Of a DNA stretch of 64,000 nt, positions 1 to 10,903 are shown in pieces. The DNA comes from Clostridiales bacterium (GTDB lineage Bacteria; Bacillota; Clostridia; Oscillospirales; Oscillospiraceae). The translations under genes and the position numbers were made by a program. Within the stretch, counting starts at the first letter, position 1. Each line of letters opens with the position of its first letter. The stretch is taken from assembly GCA_004556345.1 (NCBI GenBank), contig SFHQ01000009.1, positions 1 through 64,000 of the forward strand. Direction: 5' to 3'. The notes under the pieces are model-generated. The model was given only the letters and a program-made list of their open reading frames with translations, had not been told where the DNA came from and ran no database searches.

Positions 1-762
1 ATTGGCGAAACAGTGTTTAGCCAATTTGAAAATCTTCCCTCTGTAAATACCGGCAGGAAATTTTACTTGAGCTGGTCTCATTACTTAGTGCTCATGCGTA
101 TTTCCAACGAAGATGCACGCCACTTCTACGAGATCGAAGCCGTCAAAAATGATTGGAGCCTTAGCCAGTTAAAACGGCAATACGGCAGCTCCCTCTATGA
201 GCGCCTGGCCCTCAGCACGAACAAGGAAAAAGTCTATCAGCTTGCCACCAAAGGCCAACAGGTCGAAAATCCGAAAGACGCCATCAAAGACCCCTATGTG
301 TTAGAATTTCTCGGCCTGCCCCAGCTCCCGGAATACTCCGAGAGTGAGCTGGAAAGCCGTATCATCGACCATCTTCAGCAGTTCCTGCTGGAACTCGGTA
401 CCGGCTTTGCGTTCATGGGCCGCCAAGTCCGCTTCACGTTTGACGAGGAGCATTTCATCGTGGACCTGGTGTTTTACAACCGGCTCCTGCGCTGCTTCGT
501 CCTCTTTGACCTGAAAATCGGCGAACTGAAGCACCAGGACATTGGACAGATGCAGATGTACGTCCACTACTACGACCGCAAGGTCAAACTGCCGGAAGAA
601 AACCCCACCATCGGCATCATTCTCTGCAAGGACAAAAACAACGCCGTTGTCGAAATGACCCTGCCGGAGGACAACACCCAGATCTTCGCCAGCAAGTACG
701 AAACGGTTTTGCCCAGCAAGGAAGAACTGCAAAAGCTGCTGGAAGAACAGCTTGCCGAATAA
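1..762 (+). CDS. PDDEXK nuclease of the YhcG/DUF1016 family, 5' end outside the window
   Basis: The frame is open from the first base, and the GTG at 13 lies inside conserved DUF1016-type sequence (LSWSHY near residue 23, then FYEIEA), so this is a partial gene missing roughly the first 90-100 residues. The C-terminal half reads like a PD-(D/E)XK nuclease: FIVDLVFYN followed by VLFDLKIGEL supplies the D...DxK pattern, with a conserved QMQMYVHYYD helix. YhcG-type proteins are predicted DNA nucleases often found near restriction or mobile DNA. Nothing mobile is visible here, but the upstream side is not seen. Family call is firm; substrate is unknown. Confidence 0.85.
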   Translation: MGETVFSQFENLPSVNTGRKFYLSWSHYLVLMRISNEDARHFYEIEAVKNDWSLSQLKRQYGSSLYERLALSTNKEKVYQLATKGQQVENPKDAIKDPYVLEFLGLPQLPEYSESELESRIIDHLQQFLLELGTGFAFMGRQVRFTFDEEHFIVDLVFYNRLLRCFVLFDLKIGELKHQDIGQMQMYVHYYDRKVKLPEENPTIGIILCKDKNNAVVEMTLPEDNTQIFASKYETVLPSKEELQKLLEEQLAE

Positions 763-802
763 CATCCTCCAATTTGACCAAATTTTACACCCGTACTCGC
801 TC

Positions 803-831
803 GCATAACCAGCCCATAACCAGCCATTCTA
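803..831 (+). promoter_or_regulatory. Possible forespore sigma-G-type promoter for the SASP gene
   Basis: GCATA (803-807) and CATTCTA (825-831) match the sigma-G pattern GHATR and CATnHTA, with a 17-base spacer instead of the usual 18. SASP genes are normally sigma-G targets. Doubts: the leader to the ATG at 965 would be about 130 bases, and the stretch 804-825 is a perfect tandem duplication of an 11-mer (CATAACCAGCC), so the match could be accidental. Confidence 0.3.
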
Positions 832-906
832 AGCCCAGAACGACACAAGCTCGTTCCGGGCCGGTGCCAGGCAAGATGCCGGTGACACCGCCGCCCGTTC
901 TTGTTT

Positions 907-933
907 CGGTCAACCCGCAGCTGCGTTTGACCG
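907..933 (+). repeat. 27-base imperfect palindrome in the SASP leader
   Basis: CGGTCAA..CGCAG and CTGCG..TTGACCG form an inverted repeat broken by one small mismatch. It lies 18 bases before the SASP ribosome binding site. It may be an mRNA hairpin or a protein site; nothing shows which. Confidence 0.4.
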
Positions 934-964
934 TCCAAAATCCAAAAACAAGGAGTGTATGGTT

Positions 965-1177
965 ATGGCTACCAAACAGTCTTCCAGCAGCAAGATCATG
1001 GTCCCCCAGGCTCGCGCCGCGATGAACAAGTTCAAGATGGAGGCCGCCAACGAAGTCGGCGTCGATCTCAAGAAGGGCTACAACGGCTCCATGACCACCC
1101 GCGAGGCCGGCTCCATCGGCGGCCAGATGGTCAAGAAGATGATCCAGTCCTACGAGCAGGGCATGAGCAACGAGTGA
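965..1177 (+). CDS. Small acid-soluble spore protein, alpha/beta type
   Basis: A 70-residue protein of the alpha/beta SASP family, which coats and protects DNA in the dormant spore and is degraded by the GPR protease at germination. The two family blocks are visible: KMEAANEVGVDLKKGYNG (residues about 24-41; the GPR site region) and the C-terminal GGQMVKKMIQSYEQ. AGGAG at 951-955 lies 9 bases before the ATG at 965, but only 3 before the ATG at 959, so 965 (MATKQ) is the better start. Length is normal for the family. It stands alone and ends at a strong terminator. It is direct evidence that the organism makes endospores. Confidence 0.95.
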   Translation: MATKQSSSSKIMVPQARAAMNKFKMEAANEVGVDLKKGYNGSMTTREAGSIGGQMVKKMIQSYEQGMSNE

Positions 1178-1222
1178 TTTGATCCTCCGCTCCCCTAGTC
1201 TCCCCTGATCCTACGCAAAAAG

Positions 1223-1262
1223 CAAGCGCACCAGGTCCAAAACGATCTGGTGCGCTTGTTTT
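1223..1262. terminator. Bidirectional rho-independent terminator
   Basis: Perfect 12-bp stem CAAGCGCACCAG / CTGGTGCGCTTG (1223-1234 and 1247-1258), with TTTT on the right and an A-rich run on the left (CAAAAAG). It can end both the SASP transcript (+) and the ABC transporter operon (-), which stops at 1270. Confidence 0.9.
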
Positions 1263-1269
1263 CTACGCG

Positions 1270-2013
1270 TTATTCCGCCGCCTTCAACAGCTGCTTTGTA
1301 TAAGGATGCTCCGGATGATCAAACAGGTCATCCACGGTGTTTTCCTCGACGATCTGGCCCTTCTGCATCACGATGACCCGGTCACAGCACTGGTAGATGA
1401 CGTTGAGATCGTGGGAGATGAAGAGGTAGCTCAGGTCATACTCCCGGCGCAGGCGCATGAGCAGGTCGAGGATCTGGTCTTGAATGGTCACGTCCAAGGC
1501 GGACACGGCCTCATCCAGAATGACCAGCTTCGGGCGGACGATCATGGCCGCGGCGATGGAAACGCGCTGGCGCTGCCCGCCGGAGAGCTGACCGGGCTTG
1601 CGGTCGTGAAACTCCGGGCCGAGGCCCACGGCTTCCAGCATCTCTTCCGCCCGTTTCCGGCGTTCCGCCGGGGGGTGCTTGCCGTAGATGCGCAGGGGCT
1701 CCTCGACGATGCGGCGGATGGTGAAGGCCGGGTTCAGGGAGGAATAGGGGTCCTGAAAGACCATCTGGGGCCGCTGGGAGTGGTGGATGATCTGGCCCTG
1801 GTACTCGGTCATGCCCAGGATGGACTTGGCCAGGGTGGACTTGCCGCTGCCGGACTCCCCCACCAGGCCCAGAACTTCGCCCCGGCCGATGGTGACGTTG
1901 ACATTCCGCAGGACCTGGATGATGCGGCCCTTGGAAAAGGCCCCGCCGCCCTGCCGGTAAAAGCTGTTGAGGTTTTTGATCTCTAAGATGGGTTCTTGCT
2001 GGTTCGGTTCCAT
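1270..2013 (-). CDS. Oligopeptide/nickel-family ABC transporter ATPase (DppF/NikE-like)
   Basis: A 247-residue ATPase that powers the importer encoded upstream in the same operon. It has Walker [10 protein letters not shown], the Q-loop [12 protein letters not shown] typical of the peptide/nickel family, signature LSGGQRQRV, Walker B LVILDEA and the H-loop ISHDL. At 247 residues it is close to NikE/DppF size and lacks a long C-terminal extension. It starts 4 bases after the stop of the sister ATPase. Substrate (peptide, nickel or other) cannot be decided from the sequence. Confidence 0.92.
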   Translation of the reverse strand: MEPNQQEPILEIKNLNSFYRQGGGAFSKGRIIQVLRNVNVTIGRGEVLGLVGESGSGKSTLAKSILGMTEYQGQIIHHSQRPQMVFQDPYSSLNPAFTIRRIVEEPLRIYGKHPPAERRKRAEEMLEAVGLGPEFHDRKPGQLSGGQRQRVSIAAAMIVRPKLVILDEAVSALDVTIQDQILDLLMRLRREYDLSYLFISHDLNVIYQCCDRVIVMQKGQIVEENTVDDLFDHPEHPYTKQLLKAAE

Positions 2014-2017
2014 CGAA

Positions 2018-2806
2018 TCACCCCCGTTTGCGTCTGGTGGGAATGGCCGCGATGAGGCCCTTGGTGTAGTCTGCCTGGGGGTGGTAGAAGACTTGGTCCA
2101 CCGGCCCCTCTTCCAGCAGCTCGCCCTGGCACATCACCGCCACGCGGGTGCAGAGCTTCCGCACCACATGGAGGTTGTGGGAGATGAACAGGATGCCGGT
2201 CCCCTTCTCCCGGTTGATCTTTTTCAGCAGGTTCAAAATACCCTCTTGAATGGTCACGTCCAGCGCCGTGGTCGGCTCATCGCAGATGAGCAGCTTCGGC
2301 TCGGAGATGATGGCCGCCGCGACCATGGCCCGCTGGAGCATCCCGCCGGAGAGCTCGTGGGGGTACTTGCGGTACACCGTCTCCGGGTCGGGCAGCTCGG
2401 CGTCGGCCATGGCTTGCAACGCCCTGGCCCGGCGCTCTTCGGGGCCTAAGTCCGTGTGGACGAGCAGGGCTTCCTCGACCTGAGGCCCGATGCGCATGAC
2501 GGGGTCCATGGACGTCATAGGCTCCTGGAAGACCACGGCGATGTCTCTCCCACGCATGGATCGGACCGTCTCGCGGGAGGCCCGGAGCAAGTCTAAGCCC
2601 TCAAAAAAGATATGCCCGCTCAGCTCGACCTTGGCGTTGCTGAGCAGCCCCGCCAGGGCCATGGCGGTGACGGTCTTGCCGCTGCCGGACTCCCCCACCA
2701 GGCCGAGGATCTCCCCGGCGTTCATGTGCAGGGAGATGCCCTTCACGGCTTCCTTCCCCGCCGGGGCGCTGCGGAAGCGCACATGGAGGTCCTGGATGTC
2801 TAACAT
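2018..2806 (-). CDS. Oligopeptide/nickel-family ABC transporter ATPase (DppD/NikD-like)
   Basis: A 262-residue ATPase, the first of the pair in this operon. Motifs: Walker [11 protein letters not shown]-loop [12 protein letters not shown], signature LSGGMLQRA, Walker [13 protein letters not shown] and ISHNL. Peptide-importer OppD/DppD proteins are usually 320-350 residues with a cysteine-bearing tail; this one ends soon after [15 protein letters not shown], as in NikD-type proteins. It lies 56 bases after the second permease gene. Confidence 0.92.
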   Translation of the reverse strand: MLDIQDLHVRFRSAPAGKEAVKGISLHMNAGEILGLVGESGSGKTVTAMALAGLLSNAKVELSGHIFFEGLDLLRASRETVRSMRGRDIAVVFQEPMTSMDPVMRIGPQVEEALLVHTDLGPEERRARALQAMADAELPDPETVYRKYPHELSGGMLQRAMVAAAIISEPKLLICDEPTTALDVTIQEGILNLLKKINREKGTGILFISHNLHVVRKLCTRVAVMCQGELLEEGPVDQVFYHPQADYTKGLIAAIPTRRKRG

Positions 2807-2862
2807 AAGCGCCCTCCTCTCAGGCGGCGAAGTTTACAAGGTCTTCTCCTGCGGAGAAAGCG

Positions 2863-3717
2863 TTAGGCTCGTCTGCGCTGCTGCAAGCCCTCGGTGAGCA
2901 AGCTCAGGCCCAGGATCATCAAAACGATGGCCAGGCCCACGAACAGAGCATACCAGGGTGCACGGCCCAGATAGGTCTGGGCTTCCGAGAGCATCCGCCC
3001 CAGCGACGCATCCGGCGGCTGAACGCCGACGCCCAGATAGCTCATGCTGGCCTCCGCCAGAACGGCGTTGTTAAAGCCGATAGCGACGATGGGCAGCAGG
3101 ACTTGGACGGTGTTGGGCAGGATATGCCGGAAGATGATCCGCAGGTGGCTGGCCCCCATGAGGCGGGCGGAGGCGACGTAATTCAGCGTCCGCTCCTTGG
3201 CCACCTCGCCCCGGACCACGCGGGCAAACGAGGGGATGAACAAAATCCCTAAGATCAGAATGATCTGATACTTTCCCTGCCCGATGATGGTCACAAGGAC
3301 CAGGGCGAGCAGGATGCTGGGAAACGCGGTGATGGCGTCACACACCCGCATCAAGATCAGGTCCGCCACGCCGCCGAAGTAGCCGGTGAGACAGCCGATG
3401 ATGGTGCCGATGACGCCGCCGATGAGCACCACACACAGGGCAATGAGGAAGGTGCTTCCCGCCCCCTCCATGATCCGGGAGAGCAGGTCCCGGCCAAAGT
3501 TGTCGGTCCCCAGGGGGTGGGCCAGGCAGGGGGCCAGGAACTTCTTGCCGCCCGCCATTTCTGTCGTCCCGTAGGGGGTCCAGACGTAGCCGACCAAGAT
3601 GAGCGCAGCCATGATGCCGGAGATGATACCGCCGGCGATGAGAAAATGGTTTTTGCCTTCTCTGGGCTGGGCAAGCGTTTTTTTATGGCTGGACCAGCGC
3701 TCTTTTGCTAGAAGCAC
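2863..3717 (-). CDS. ABC transporter permease, DppC/NikC-like
   Basis: A 284-residue inner-membrane permease with an N-terminal membrane segment (IAGGIISGIMAALILVGYVW), a periplasmic-type loop containing HPLGTDNFGRDLLSR, and the EAA loop (EASMSYLGVGVQPP near the C-terminus) that docks the ATPases. The GTG at 3717 is preferred: GGGAGGGAAGG sits just upstream, and a longer reading from 3825 would overlap the first permease gene. Second permease of the importer; pairs with the gene at 3753-4694. Confidence 0.9.
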   Translation of the reverse strand: MLLAKERWSSHKKTLAQPREGKNHFLIAGGIISGIMAALILVGYVWTPYGTTEMAGGKKFLAPCLAHPLGTDNFGRDLLSRIMEGAGSTFLIALCVVLIGGVIGTIIGCLTGYFGGVADLILMRVCDAITAFPSILLALVLVTIIGQGKYQIILILGILFIPSFARVVRGEVAKERTLNYVASARLMGASHLRIIFRHILPNTVQVLLPIVAIGFNNAVLAEASMSYLGVGVQPPDASLGRMLSEAQTYLGRAPWYALFVGLAIVLMILGLSLLTEGLQQRRRA

Positions 3718-3752
3718 GTTCCTTCCCTCCCCTCTGTGTGGTGTCAGTTTAT

Positions 3753-4694
3753 TTACTGGATCCGGATCCGCGGGTCCATATACTGGTACAGCACGTCCGC
3801 GATAAAGTTCACGACCACGACCCAAGCCGCCAGCAGCACGACCACCGCCTGCGCCACCGGGAAATCCCGGCTGCCGATCGACGCCAGGAGCAGGCGGCCC
3901 ACGCCGGGCACGGTGAAGACCTGCTCGACGACGATGCTTCCCGCGACCAGTTCCGCCGCCGTCACGGCCAGAAAGGCGATGACGGGGATGATGGCGTTGC
4001 GCAGGGCGTGGTGCTTCAGGGCGTCGGCACGGGTGCGGCCCCGGCTGAACGCCGTGCGAATATAATCTTTGTTCATCTCGTCCAGGATAGACGAGCGAAG
4101 CATCTTCACCGTCATGGCAATGCGGGACAGGGCAACGGCCAGGGCCGGGAAGAGCATGTACAGGAAGAACTTTCCGGGGCTGTCGTGGAAGGTCACAAAG
4201 TTTCCCGGCACGAAGACCCGCAGGGTGATGCCGAAGAGGAAACAGAGCAGAATGCCCACAAAGACCGGGGGGATGGACATGCAGATCTGGTTGAACACCG
4301 TGATGAATTTATCCAGCCAGCTCCCCTCCCGCTTCGCCGCCAAGATACCCAGCGGGAACGAGGCGGCCACGGTGATGCCGAAGGCCATGAGGACCAGCGC
4401 CGCCGTAGCCGGCAGCTTTTCCATCACCATGTCTTTCACGGGCATGTTATAGCTGTACGACGTGCCCCAGTCCCCCCGGACGAAGTCGGAGACCCAGCGG
4501 CCATACCGAATCAAAACCGGGTCGTCCAGGCCCAGCTCGGCCTCCAGCTCCGCCACCGCTTCCGGGGTGGCGTTGGTGCCCAGCATGGTGCTGGCCGGAG
4601 AGCCGGGGATGACCTGAAAGGCCAGGAAGGCGAGAAGAGAAACGATGAACAATGTAATAATGAGAGTGGTTAGCTTTCGCAGAATATATTTCAT
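3753..4694 (-). CDS. ABC transporter permease, DppB/NikB-like
   Basis: A 313-residue permease starting MKYILRKL, the common N-terminus of DppB/NikB proteins, with about six membrane segments, the GDWGTSY loop that marks the family near residue 95, and an EAA-like loop. It begins 48 bases after the binding-protein gene and is followed at 36 bases by the second permease. Part of the five-gene importer; the substrate is set by the binding protein. Confidence 0.92.
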   Translation of the reverse strand: MKYILRKLTTLIITLFIVSLLAFLAFQVIPGSPASTMLGTNATPEAVAELEAELGLDDPVLIRYGRWVSDFVRGDWGTSYSYNMPVKDMVMEKLPATAALVLMAFGITVAASFPLGILAAKREGSWLDKFITVFNQICMSIPPVFVGILLCFLFGITLRVFVPGNFVTFHDSPGKFFLYMLFPALAVALSRIAMTVKMLRSSILDEMNKDYIRTAFSRGRTRADALKHHALRNAIIPVIAFLAVTAAELVAGSIVVEQVFTVPGVGRLLLASIGSRDFPVAQAVVVLLAAWVVVVNFIADVLYQYMDPRIRIQ

Positions 4695-4741
4695 CTTCCC
4701 GCCCTCCTTTCCGTTTCAGGCAAACTGGTTCAAGTTAAAAA

Positions 4742-6298
4742 TTACTGGACATAGTGAACGGTGGACAGATCCATCACATACAGGGGATAGAACTGGTAGC
4801 CGTCCAGGTTGTTCTTGAGGAGCACAAAGTCCGCCAGGTCCTGGATGTACACGTTGGCAGCCGTCTCGGACAGCATGGCGGCAGCCTGCTTGTACAGCTC
4901 GGTCTGCTTTGCGTCGTCGGTGGACGCGTTGGCCTCCTGCATGACCTTGTCGTACTCAGGGTTATTGTAGTTGATCATGTTCTTGTCGTTGTCGCTCATC
5001 CAGCGGTTGAGCAGAGCGCCCGCGCTGAGGGTGGCGGCATCGAAGCCGATGACCGTGCTCTCAAAGTTGCGGTTGGTGTAGGTGTCGGAGACCCAGGTCT
5101 CCCACTCCACGGGCTTGATGGTGGCGGTGATGCCGACCTTGGCCAGCTGCTCCACCAGCACCTGGGCCACGTTCATGTGGGGGGTGTAGTTGGAGGGCAC
5201 GGTGATGCTCATGGAGAACCCATCAGCATACCCGGCGTCAGCCAGCAGCTGCTTGGCCTTGTCCACGTCGTAGGGATAGGCGTCGGCCAGGCTTGCGTCA
5301 AAGTACTTGGTGAAGGCAGGATAGATGGAGGTGCCGATCTTGGTGCCGTGGCCCTCGCTGGTCAGGTCGAGGATCTCGTCCACGTTCACGGCATAGCACA
5401 TGGCCTGGCGGACCTTCTCGTTGTCGAAGGGCTTCACGTCGTTGTTCAGGTACAGGGCCTGGACCAGGTTCATGGTGCCCTCCAGGGTCTTGTAGGTGCC
5501 GGTGCCGATGGTGTCCACCTGGTCGATGGTCAGGTGACCGGCCATGTCCACAGAGCCTGCGCTCAGGGCAGACATGAGGGCGTTGGCGTCCTCATAGATC
5601 TTGAAGGTGACCTTATCCAGGTGGGCCTTCTCGCCCCAGTAGTCGGCGAACTTCTCCACGATCAGGTTCTCCTGGACGGAGCGGGAGACGAACTTGAAGG
5701 GGCCGGTGCCCACGGGGGCGGTGGCCTCGTCGGTGTAGTCCGCCGGGACGATATACACCATGCCCACATAGGACAGGAAGTCGGGGTTGGCTTCCTTCAG
5801 GGTGACGGTCACGGTGTTGCCGTCCGCCGTAATATCTTTCACAGAAGAAAGCGCCTCGGCCAGGGCAGTGTCTACCGTGGTCTCGGCGCAGGTTTTGAAG
5901 GAATAGATCACATCATCGGTGGTGACGGCTGCGCCGTTGTGGAACAGCACGCCCTCCCGCAGGGGGAAGGTATAGGTCAGACCATCCTCCGACACGGTGC
6001 TGTCGGAAGCCACAGCGGGCACATACTCGCCGCTGGCGTTGGGCTTGACCAGGCCTTCATAGATGTTAAATAAGACCTCTCTGGTTCCTGCTGCCGTCAT
6101 CTGATACGGGTCAAGACTGTCTCCCAGGTCTTGTGCAATGCCGACGACCATTTCACCGCCATCGACCACTGCTCCGGAAGAGCTGGTTCCGTCGCTGCCG
6201 ACCCCGCCCGCCTCTTCTTGCTTCGTGTCTCCGCAGGCGCAGAGTACAGTTGCCAAGAGCAGGACCGACAGGAAAAGTGCGAAAATACGTTTTTTCAT
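4742..6298 (-). CDS. Peptide/nickel-type ABC transporter substrate-binding lipoprotein (SBP family 5)
   Basis: A 518-residue lipoprotein: signal peptide MKKRIFALFLSVLL followed by the lipobox ATVLCAC, then a Thr/Ser/Gly linker. The mature part has family-5 landmarks such as NIYEGLVK, LREGVLFHNGAAVTTDDVIYS and PVGTGPFKF. It captures the ligand outside the cell and passes it to the two permeases downstream. The ATG at 6298 is chosen because GGAAGGAG precedes it and the signal peptide begins there. It heads the operon and has its own promoter. Solute unknown; peptides are the commonest for this family. Confidence 0.92.
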   Translation of the reverse strand: MKKRIFALFLSVLLLATVLCACGDTKQEEAGGVGSDGTSSSGAVVDGGEMVVGIAQDLGDSLDPYQMTAAGTREVLFNIYEGLVKPNASGEYVPAVASDSTVSEDGLTYTFPLREGVLFHNGAAVTTDDVIYSFKTCAETTVDTALAEALSSVKDITADGNTVTVTLKEANPDFLSYVGMVYIVPADYTDEATAPVGTGPFKFVSRSVQENLIVEKFADYWGEKAHLDKVTFKIYEDANALMSALSAGSVDMAGHLTIDQVDTIGTGTYKTLEGTMNLVQALYLNNDVKPFDNEKVRQAMCYAVNVDEILDLTSEGHGTKIGTSIYPAFTKYFDASLADAYPYDVDKAKQLLADAGYADGFSMSITVPSNYTPHMNVAQVLVEQLAKVGITATIKPVEWETWVSDTYTNRNFESTVIGFDAATLSAGALLNRWMSDNDKNMINYNNPEYDKVMQEANASTDDAKQTELYKQAAAMLSETAANVYIQDLADFVLLKNNLDGYQFYPLYVMDLSTVHYVQ

Positions 6299-6375
6299 TT
6301 CAACTTCTCCTTCCGCCGCATATACCGCGGCGTTACAACAAAAATAGCGTCCCCCATTATTAAATTGTCGGTTGC

Positions 6376-6404
6376 AGTGTACCACTCTTTGCCCCAAATT
6401 ACAA
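6376..6404 (-). promoter_or_regulatory. Promoter of the ABC transporter operon
   Basis: On the minus strand TTGTAA (6399-6404), a 17-base spacer and TACACT (6376-6381), about 75 bases before the lipoprotein start codon. It matches a housekeeping sigma-A promoter in 4 of 6 and 4 of 6 positions. Confidence 0.5.
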
Positions 6405-6456
6405 GAAAAACTTCCTTCCGGGTGATATTTTCTCCCTTTTTCCCGGAAAAGGGAAA

Positions 6457-6488
6457 CCCACGCCGGAAATCTTTGTTTCCGGCGTGGG
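6457..6488 (-). terminator. Terminator after trpA
   Basis: Perfect 13-bp stem CCCACGCCGGAAA / TTTCCGGCGTGGG with a 6-base loop, 25 bases after the trpA stop. The T-rich part (TTTCCCTTTTCC on the minus strand) is weak but it is the only strong hairpin between trpA and the ABC operon promoter. Confidence 0.75.
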
Positions 6489-6513
6489 CAGTTGTTTTTG
6501 GCTTACTGAATGC

Positions 6514-7276
6514 TCAGCGCAGCGCGTCCTTCATGGTCTTCACGTACTTTCCCACTTCCGCCGGGGCATCCTTGCCATACTGGGCCACGAGCTTCACGAC
6601 GGCCGAGCCGACGATGGCCCCGTCGGAGAGGGTCGCCATGGCGCGGGCCTGCTCCGGGGTGGAGATGCCGAAGCCGATGGCGCAGGGCAGGTCTGTGTTT
6701 TCCCGGACGACCTTCACGATAGAGGCCAGGTCCGTCTTGATCTCGCTCCGGGTGCCGGTGACGCCCAGGCTGGAGACCAAGTACAAGAAGCCCTCCGCTT
6801 CCTTGGCGATCATCGCGATGCGGTTTTCCGAGGTGGGCGCGATCATGGAGATGAGATCCACCCCATACTGACGGCACAGAGGCAGAAACTCGTCCTTTTC
6901 CTCATAGGGCAGGTCGGGCAGAATGAGGCCGTCGATGCCGATCTCCTGGCAAGTCGCAATAAACTTCTCCGCACCGTAGGAAAAGAGGACGTTGGCGTAG
7001 GTCATAAAGACCAGCGGGATGGTCACGTCCTTCCGCAGGTCCCGGACCAGGTCAAAGACCTTATCCGTGGTGGTCCCGGCGGTCAGCGCCCGGAGATTCG
7101 CCGCCTGGATCACGGGGCCTTCGGCGGTGGGGTCAGAAAACGGGATCCCCAGCTCGATGAGGTCGGCCCCGTTGGCGGCAGCGGCGCGGACGGCGGCGGC
7201 GGTCGTTTCCAGGTCCGGGTCCCCGCAGGTCAGGAAGGGGATGAATGCCTTGCCGTTTTCAAATGCTTTGCTGATC

Positions 7277-7284
<8 letters not shown>
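6514..7284 (-). CDS. trpA: Tryptophan synthase alpha subunit
   Basis: A 256-residue TIM-barrel enzyme that splits indole-3-glycerol phosphate to indole and glyceraldehyde 3-phosphate and channels indole to TrpB. Family motifs are present: [11 protein letters not shown] at the N-terminus, [21 protein letters not shown] (catalytic Glu), [14 protein letters not shown] (catalytic Asp) and [10 protein letters not shown]. The ATG at 7284 overlaps the trpB stop by 8 bases, so translation is probably coupled. Last gene of the trp operon. Confidence 0.97.
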
Positions 7285-8463
<1,179 letters not shown>

Positions 8464-8467
<4 letters not shown>

Positions 8468-9087
8468 ATGTCTCTCTCCTCTCCTGCAGCGCCGCGCACG
8501 GCGCGGACGAAGCTTCTCATCTTCTCCGGGTCCTTCGTTCCGTCTGTCTCGATGCCGGAGCTGACATCCACGGCGTAGGGCTTCAGCTTTTCTACGGCCC
8601 CGCCCACGTTCTCCGGGTCCAGACCCCCCGCCAGGAAATAGGGGCGGGTCGCCCCGGCCAGCAGGGACCAGTCGAACGTCTCCCCCGTCCCTCCGTCGCC
8701 GGAGTCCAGCAGGATGTAGTCGGCAGAGCTGGCCTGGGCCTTTTCCAGGTCAGCAGGTGTATCCACCCGAAAGGCTTGCATAATAGGCTTGTGGGTGTGC
8801 TGCCGCAGGGTGCGGATGTATGCCTCACTCTCGCCCCCGTGGAGCTGGGCCACGTCAATGACGCCGTCCTCCAACAGATGGACCACCGTCTCCGGGTCCT
8901 CCTTCACGAACACGCCCACCGCCTGGATGCCGGGGGCCAGCTGCTGTTTCAGCTGGGCGGCCTGGGTTGGGCTGACATAGCGCTTGCTCTTTGGGGCAAA
9001 CACAAAGCCGATGTAATCCGGGTTTACTTCGTTGGCGGCCGCGATGTCCTCCGGTCGGGACAGGCCGCAGAGCTTGATCTTGGTCAT
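8464..9087 (-). CDS. trpF: Phosphoribosylanthranilate isomerase
   Basis: A 207-residue TIM barrel that isomerises phosphoribosylanthranilate to CdRP, the third pathway step. Motifs: [11 protein letters not shown] (catalytic Cys at the N-terminus), [35 protein letters not shown] (catalytic Asp) and [11 protein letters not shown]. It is a separate protein, not fused to TrpC, and overlaps both neighbours by ATGA. Confidence 0.97.
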
Positions 9088-9872
9088 TTCGATGCCTCCC
9101 GCAGGGCGGCCAGCATGGCCCCCTTGTCTTTGGCACGCATGAGGACCTCCCCCATGAGCACCGCGTCCGCTCCGATGGACTTGAGGGCGGCCACGTCGGC
9201 AGGCCGGGCCACGCCGCTCTCGGCCACATACACCGCTTCCGGCGGAATGAGGTCCCGCAGGCGGGCGGCGTTGGTGAAGTCCACGGAGAAATCTTTTAAG
9301 TTTCGGTTGTTCACGCCGATCATCCTGGCCCCGGCGGCGATGGCGGAGCGAATCTCCCGCTCGTCGTGGGCCTCCACCAGCGCGGACAGGCCCAGCTCGT
9401 CGCAGAGCCTCAGGTACTTGGCGATGGTCGCCGTGTCCAGCAGGGCGCAGATGAGCAGCACGCAGTCGGCGCCCATGAGACGGGCCTGATAAATTTGATA
9501 CTCGCTGACGGTGAAATCCTTGCGGATCATGGGCAGCGAGATGGTCTGACGAATTTCCGTAAAGATCTGGTCAGAGCCTAAAAACCACATGGGCTCCGTC
9601 AGGCAGGAGACCGCATCTGCCCCCGCCGCCGCATAGTCCCGCGCGATGTCCAGGTAGGGAAAGCTCGGGGCGATGATGCCCTTGGAGGGCGAGGCCTTCT
9701 TCACCTCGCAGATGAAGGACATCCCAGGCCGTTTCATGGCCTGGAAGAACCGCTCGCCGCCGGCTCTCCCGGCCTCCTTGCAGCGGGCTTTCAGCTCGTG
9801 CAGGCTGTGCTTCTCCTGGTCCGCTGCCACGCGCTGTCTGGCGTGGGCGGCCAGTTGGTCTAGGATGGTCAT
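9084..9872 (-). CDS. trpC: Indole-3-glycerol phosphate synthase
   Basis: A 262-residue TIM barrel that closes the indole ring (CdRP to indole-3-glycerol phosphate). It has [12 protein letters not shown] (substrate lysine), [17 protein letters not shown] (catalytic lysine), LVEAHDERE and VNNRNLKDF, then VAESGV. Start ATG overlaps the trpD stop by 4 bases. Length is typical. Confidence 0.97.
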   Translation of the reverse strand: MTILDQLAAHARQRVAADQEKHSLHELKARCKEAGRAGGERFFQAMKRPGMSFICEVKKASPSKGIIAPSFPYLDIARDYAAAGADAVSCLTEPMWFLGSDQIFTEIRQTISLPMIRKDFTVSEYQIYQARLMGADCVLLICALLDTATIAKYLRLCDELGLSALVEAHDEREIRSAIAAGARMIGVNNRNLKDFSVDFTNAARLRDLIPPEAVYVAESGVARPADVAALKSIGADAVLMGEVLMRAKDKGAMLAALREASK

Positions 9873-10903
9873 GCGTCTGCCTCCGGGCGGTTGCTCACCT
9901 CGATGAGTTTTTCCAGGGTCTGCACCGCCGCGCCGCTGTCGATGAGCCGGGCGGCCAGCTTCACGCCCTCGGCCATGGTCTCGGCCTTGCCGTCCAGATA
10001 CAGGGCGGCTCCGGCATTGAGCAGCACGGCATTGCGCTTGTGCCCCTTCTCCTGCCCGGACAGAATGGCCTTGGTGATGGCGGCGTTTTCCGCCGGGGAG
10101 CCGCCCACGAGATCGGCCTTTTCGCAGCGGGCAAAGCCGAAGTCCTCCGGCTGGAGGGTGTAGGCCCGGTACCAGCCGTCCTTGATCTCGCAGACGGAGG
10201 TGGGGGCGCTGAGGGAGATCTCATCCAGCTTGTCCTGCCCGTAGACCACCATGCCGCGGGTCACGCCCAGGCTAATGAGGACCTGGGCCAGGGGCGCGAC
10301 GAGATACTCGTCGTACACGCCCAGCAGCTGGGTCTTGGGGCTGGCAGGGTTGGTCAGGGGGCCGAGGATGTTGAAAACGGTGCGGAAGCCCAGCTCCTTG
10401 CGGATGGGGCCGACATATTTCATGGAGGTGTGATACTTCTGGGCGAAGAAGAAGCACATCCCGGCCTCCTTCAGCAGCTCGACACACCGGGCGGGGCTTT
10501 GGTCCAGGTTCACGCCCAGGGCCTCCAGGCAGTCCGCCGTGCCGCTGCGGGAGGAGGCCGCCCGGTTGCCGTGCTTGGCGACCTTGACGCCCCCGGCGGC
10601 GGCGACCAGGGCCGCCGTGGTGGAGATGTTGAAGCTCTGCGCCCCGTCCCCGCCGGTGCCGACGATCTCTACAATATCCATGCCGGTGTCCACTTTCGTG
10701 GCGTGGTCCCGCATGGCGGCGGCGCAGCCGGCGATCTCGTCGATCGTCTCGGCCTTGGTGCTCTTGGTGGAGAGGGCCGCCAAAAAGGCCGCGTTCTGGG
10801 TGGCGGTGGTCTCGCCGCTCATGATCTCGTTCATGACGGCGTAGGCCTCGTCGTAGGTCAGGTCCTCTTTGCTCACGATCTTTACAATGGCTTCTTTGAT
10901 CAT
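9869..10903 (-). CDS. trpD: Anthranilate phosphoribosyltransferase
   Basis: A 344-residue enzyme that transfers phosphoribose from PRPP to anthranilate. It carries the PRPP loop [15 protein letters not shown], the [15 protein letters not shown] segment and [10 protein letters not shown]. The ATG at 10903 overlaps the trpG stop by ATGA; the open frame extends further upstream inside trpG but without family sequence there. It is not fused to TrpG, unlike the enterobacterial protein. Confidence 0.97.
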   Translation of the reverse strand: MIKEAIVKIVSKEDLTYDEAYAVMNEIMSGETTATQNAAFLAALSTKSTKAETIDEIAGCAAAMRDHATKVDTGMDIVEIVGTGGDGAQSFNISTTAALVAAAGGVKVAKHGNRAASSRSGTADCLEALGVNLDQSPARCVELLKEAGMCFFFAQKYHTSMKYVGPIRKELGFRTVFNILGPLTNPASPKTQLLGVYDEYLVAPLAQVLISLGVTRGMVVYGQDKLDEISLSAPTSVCEIKDGWYRAYTLQPEDFGFARCEKADLVGGSPAENAAITKAILSGQEKGHKRNAVLLNAGAALYLDGKAETMAEGVKLAARLIDSGAAVQTLEKLIEVSNRPEADA

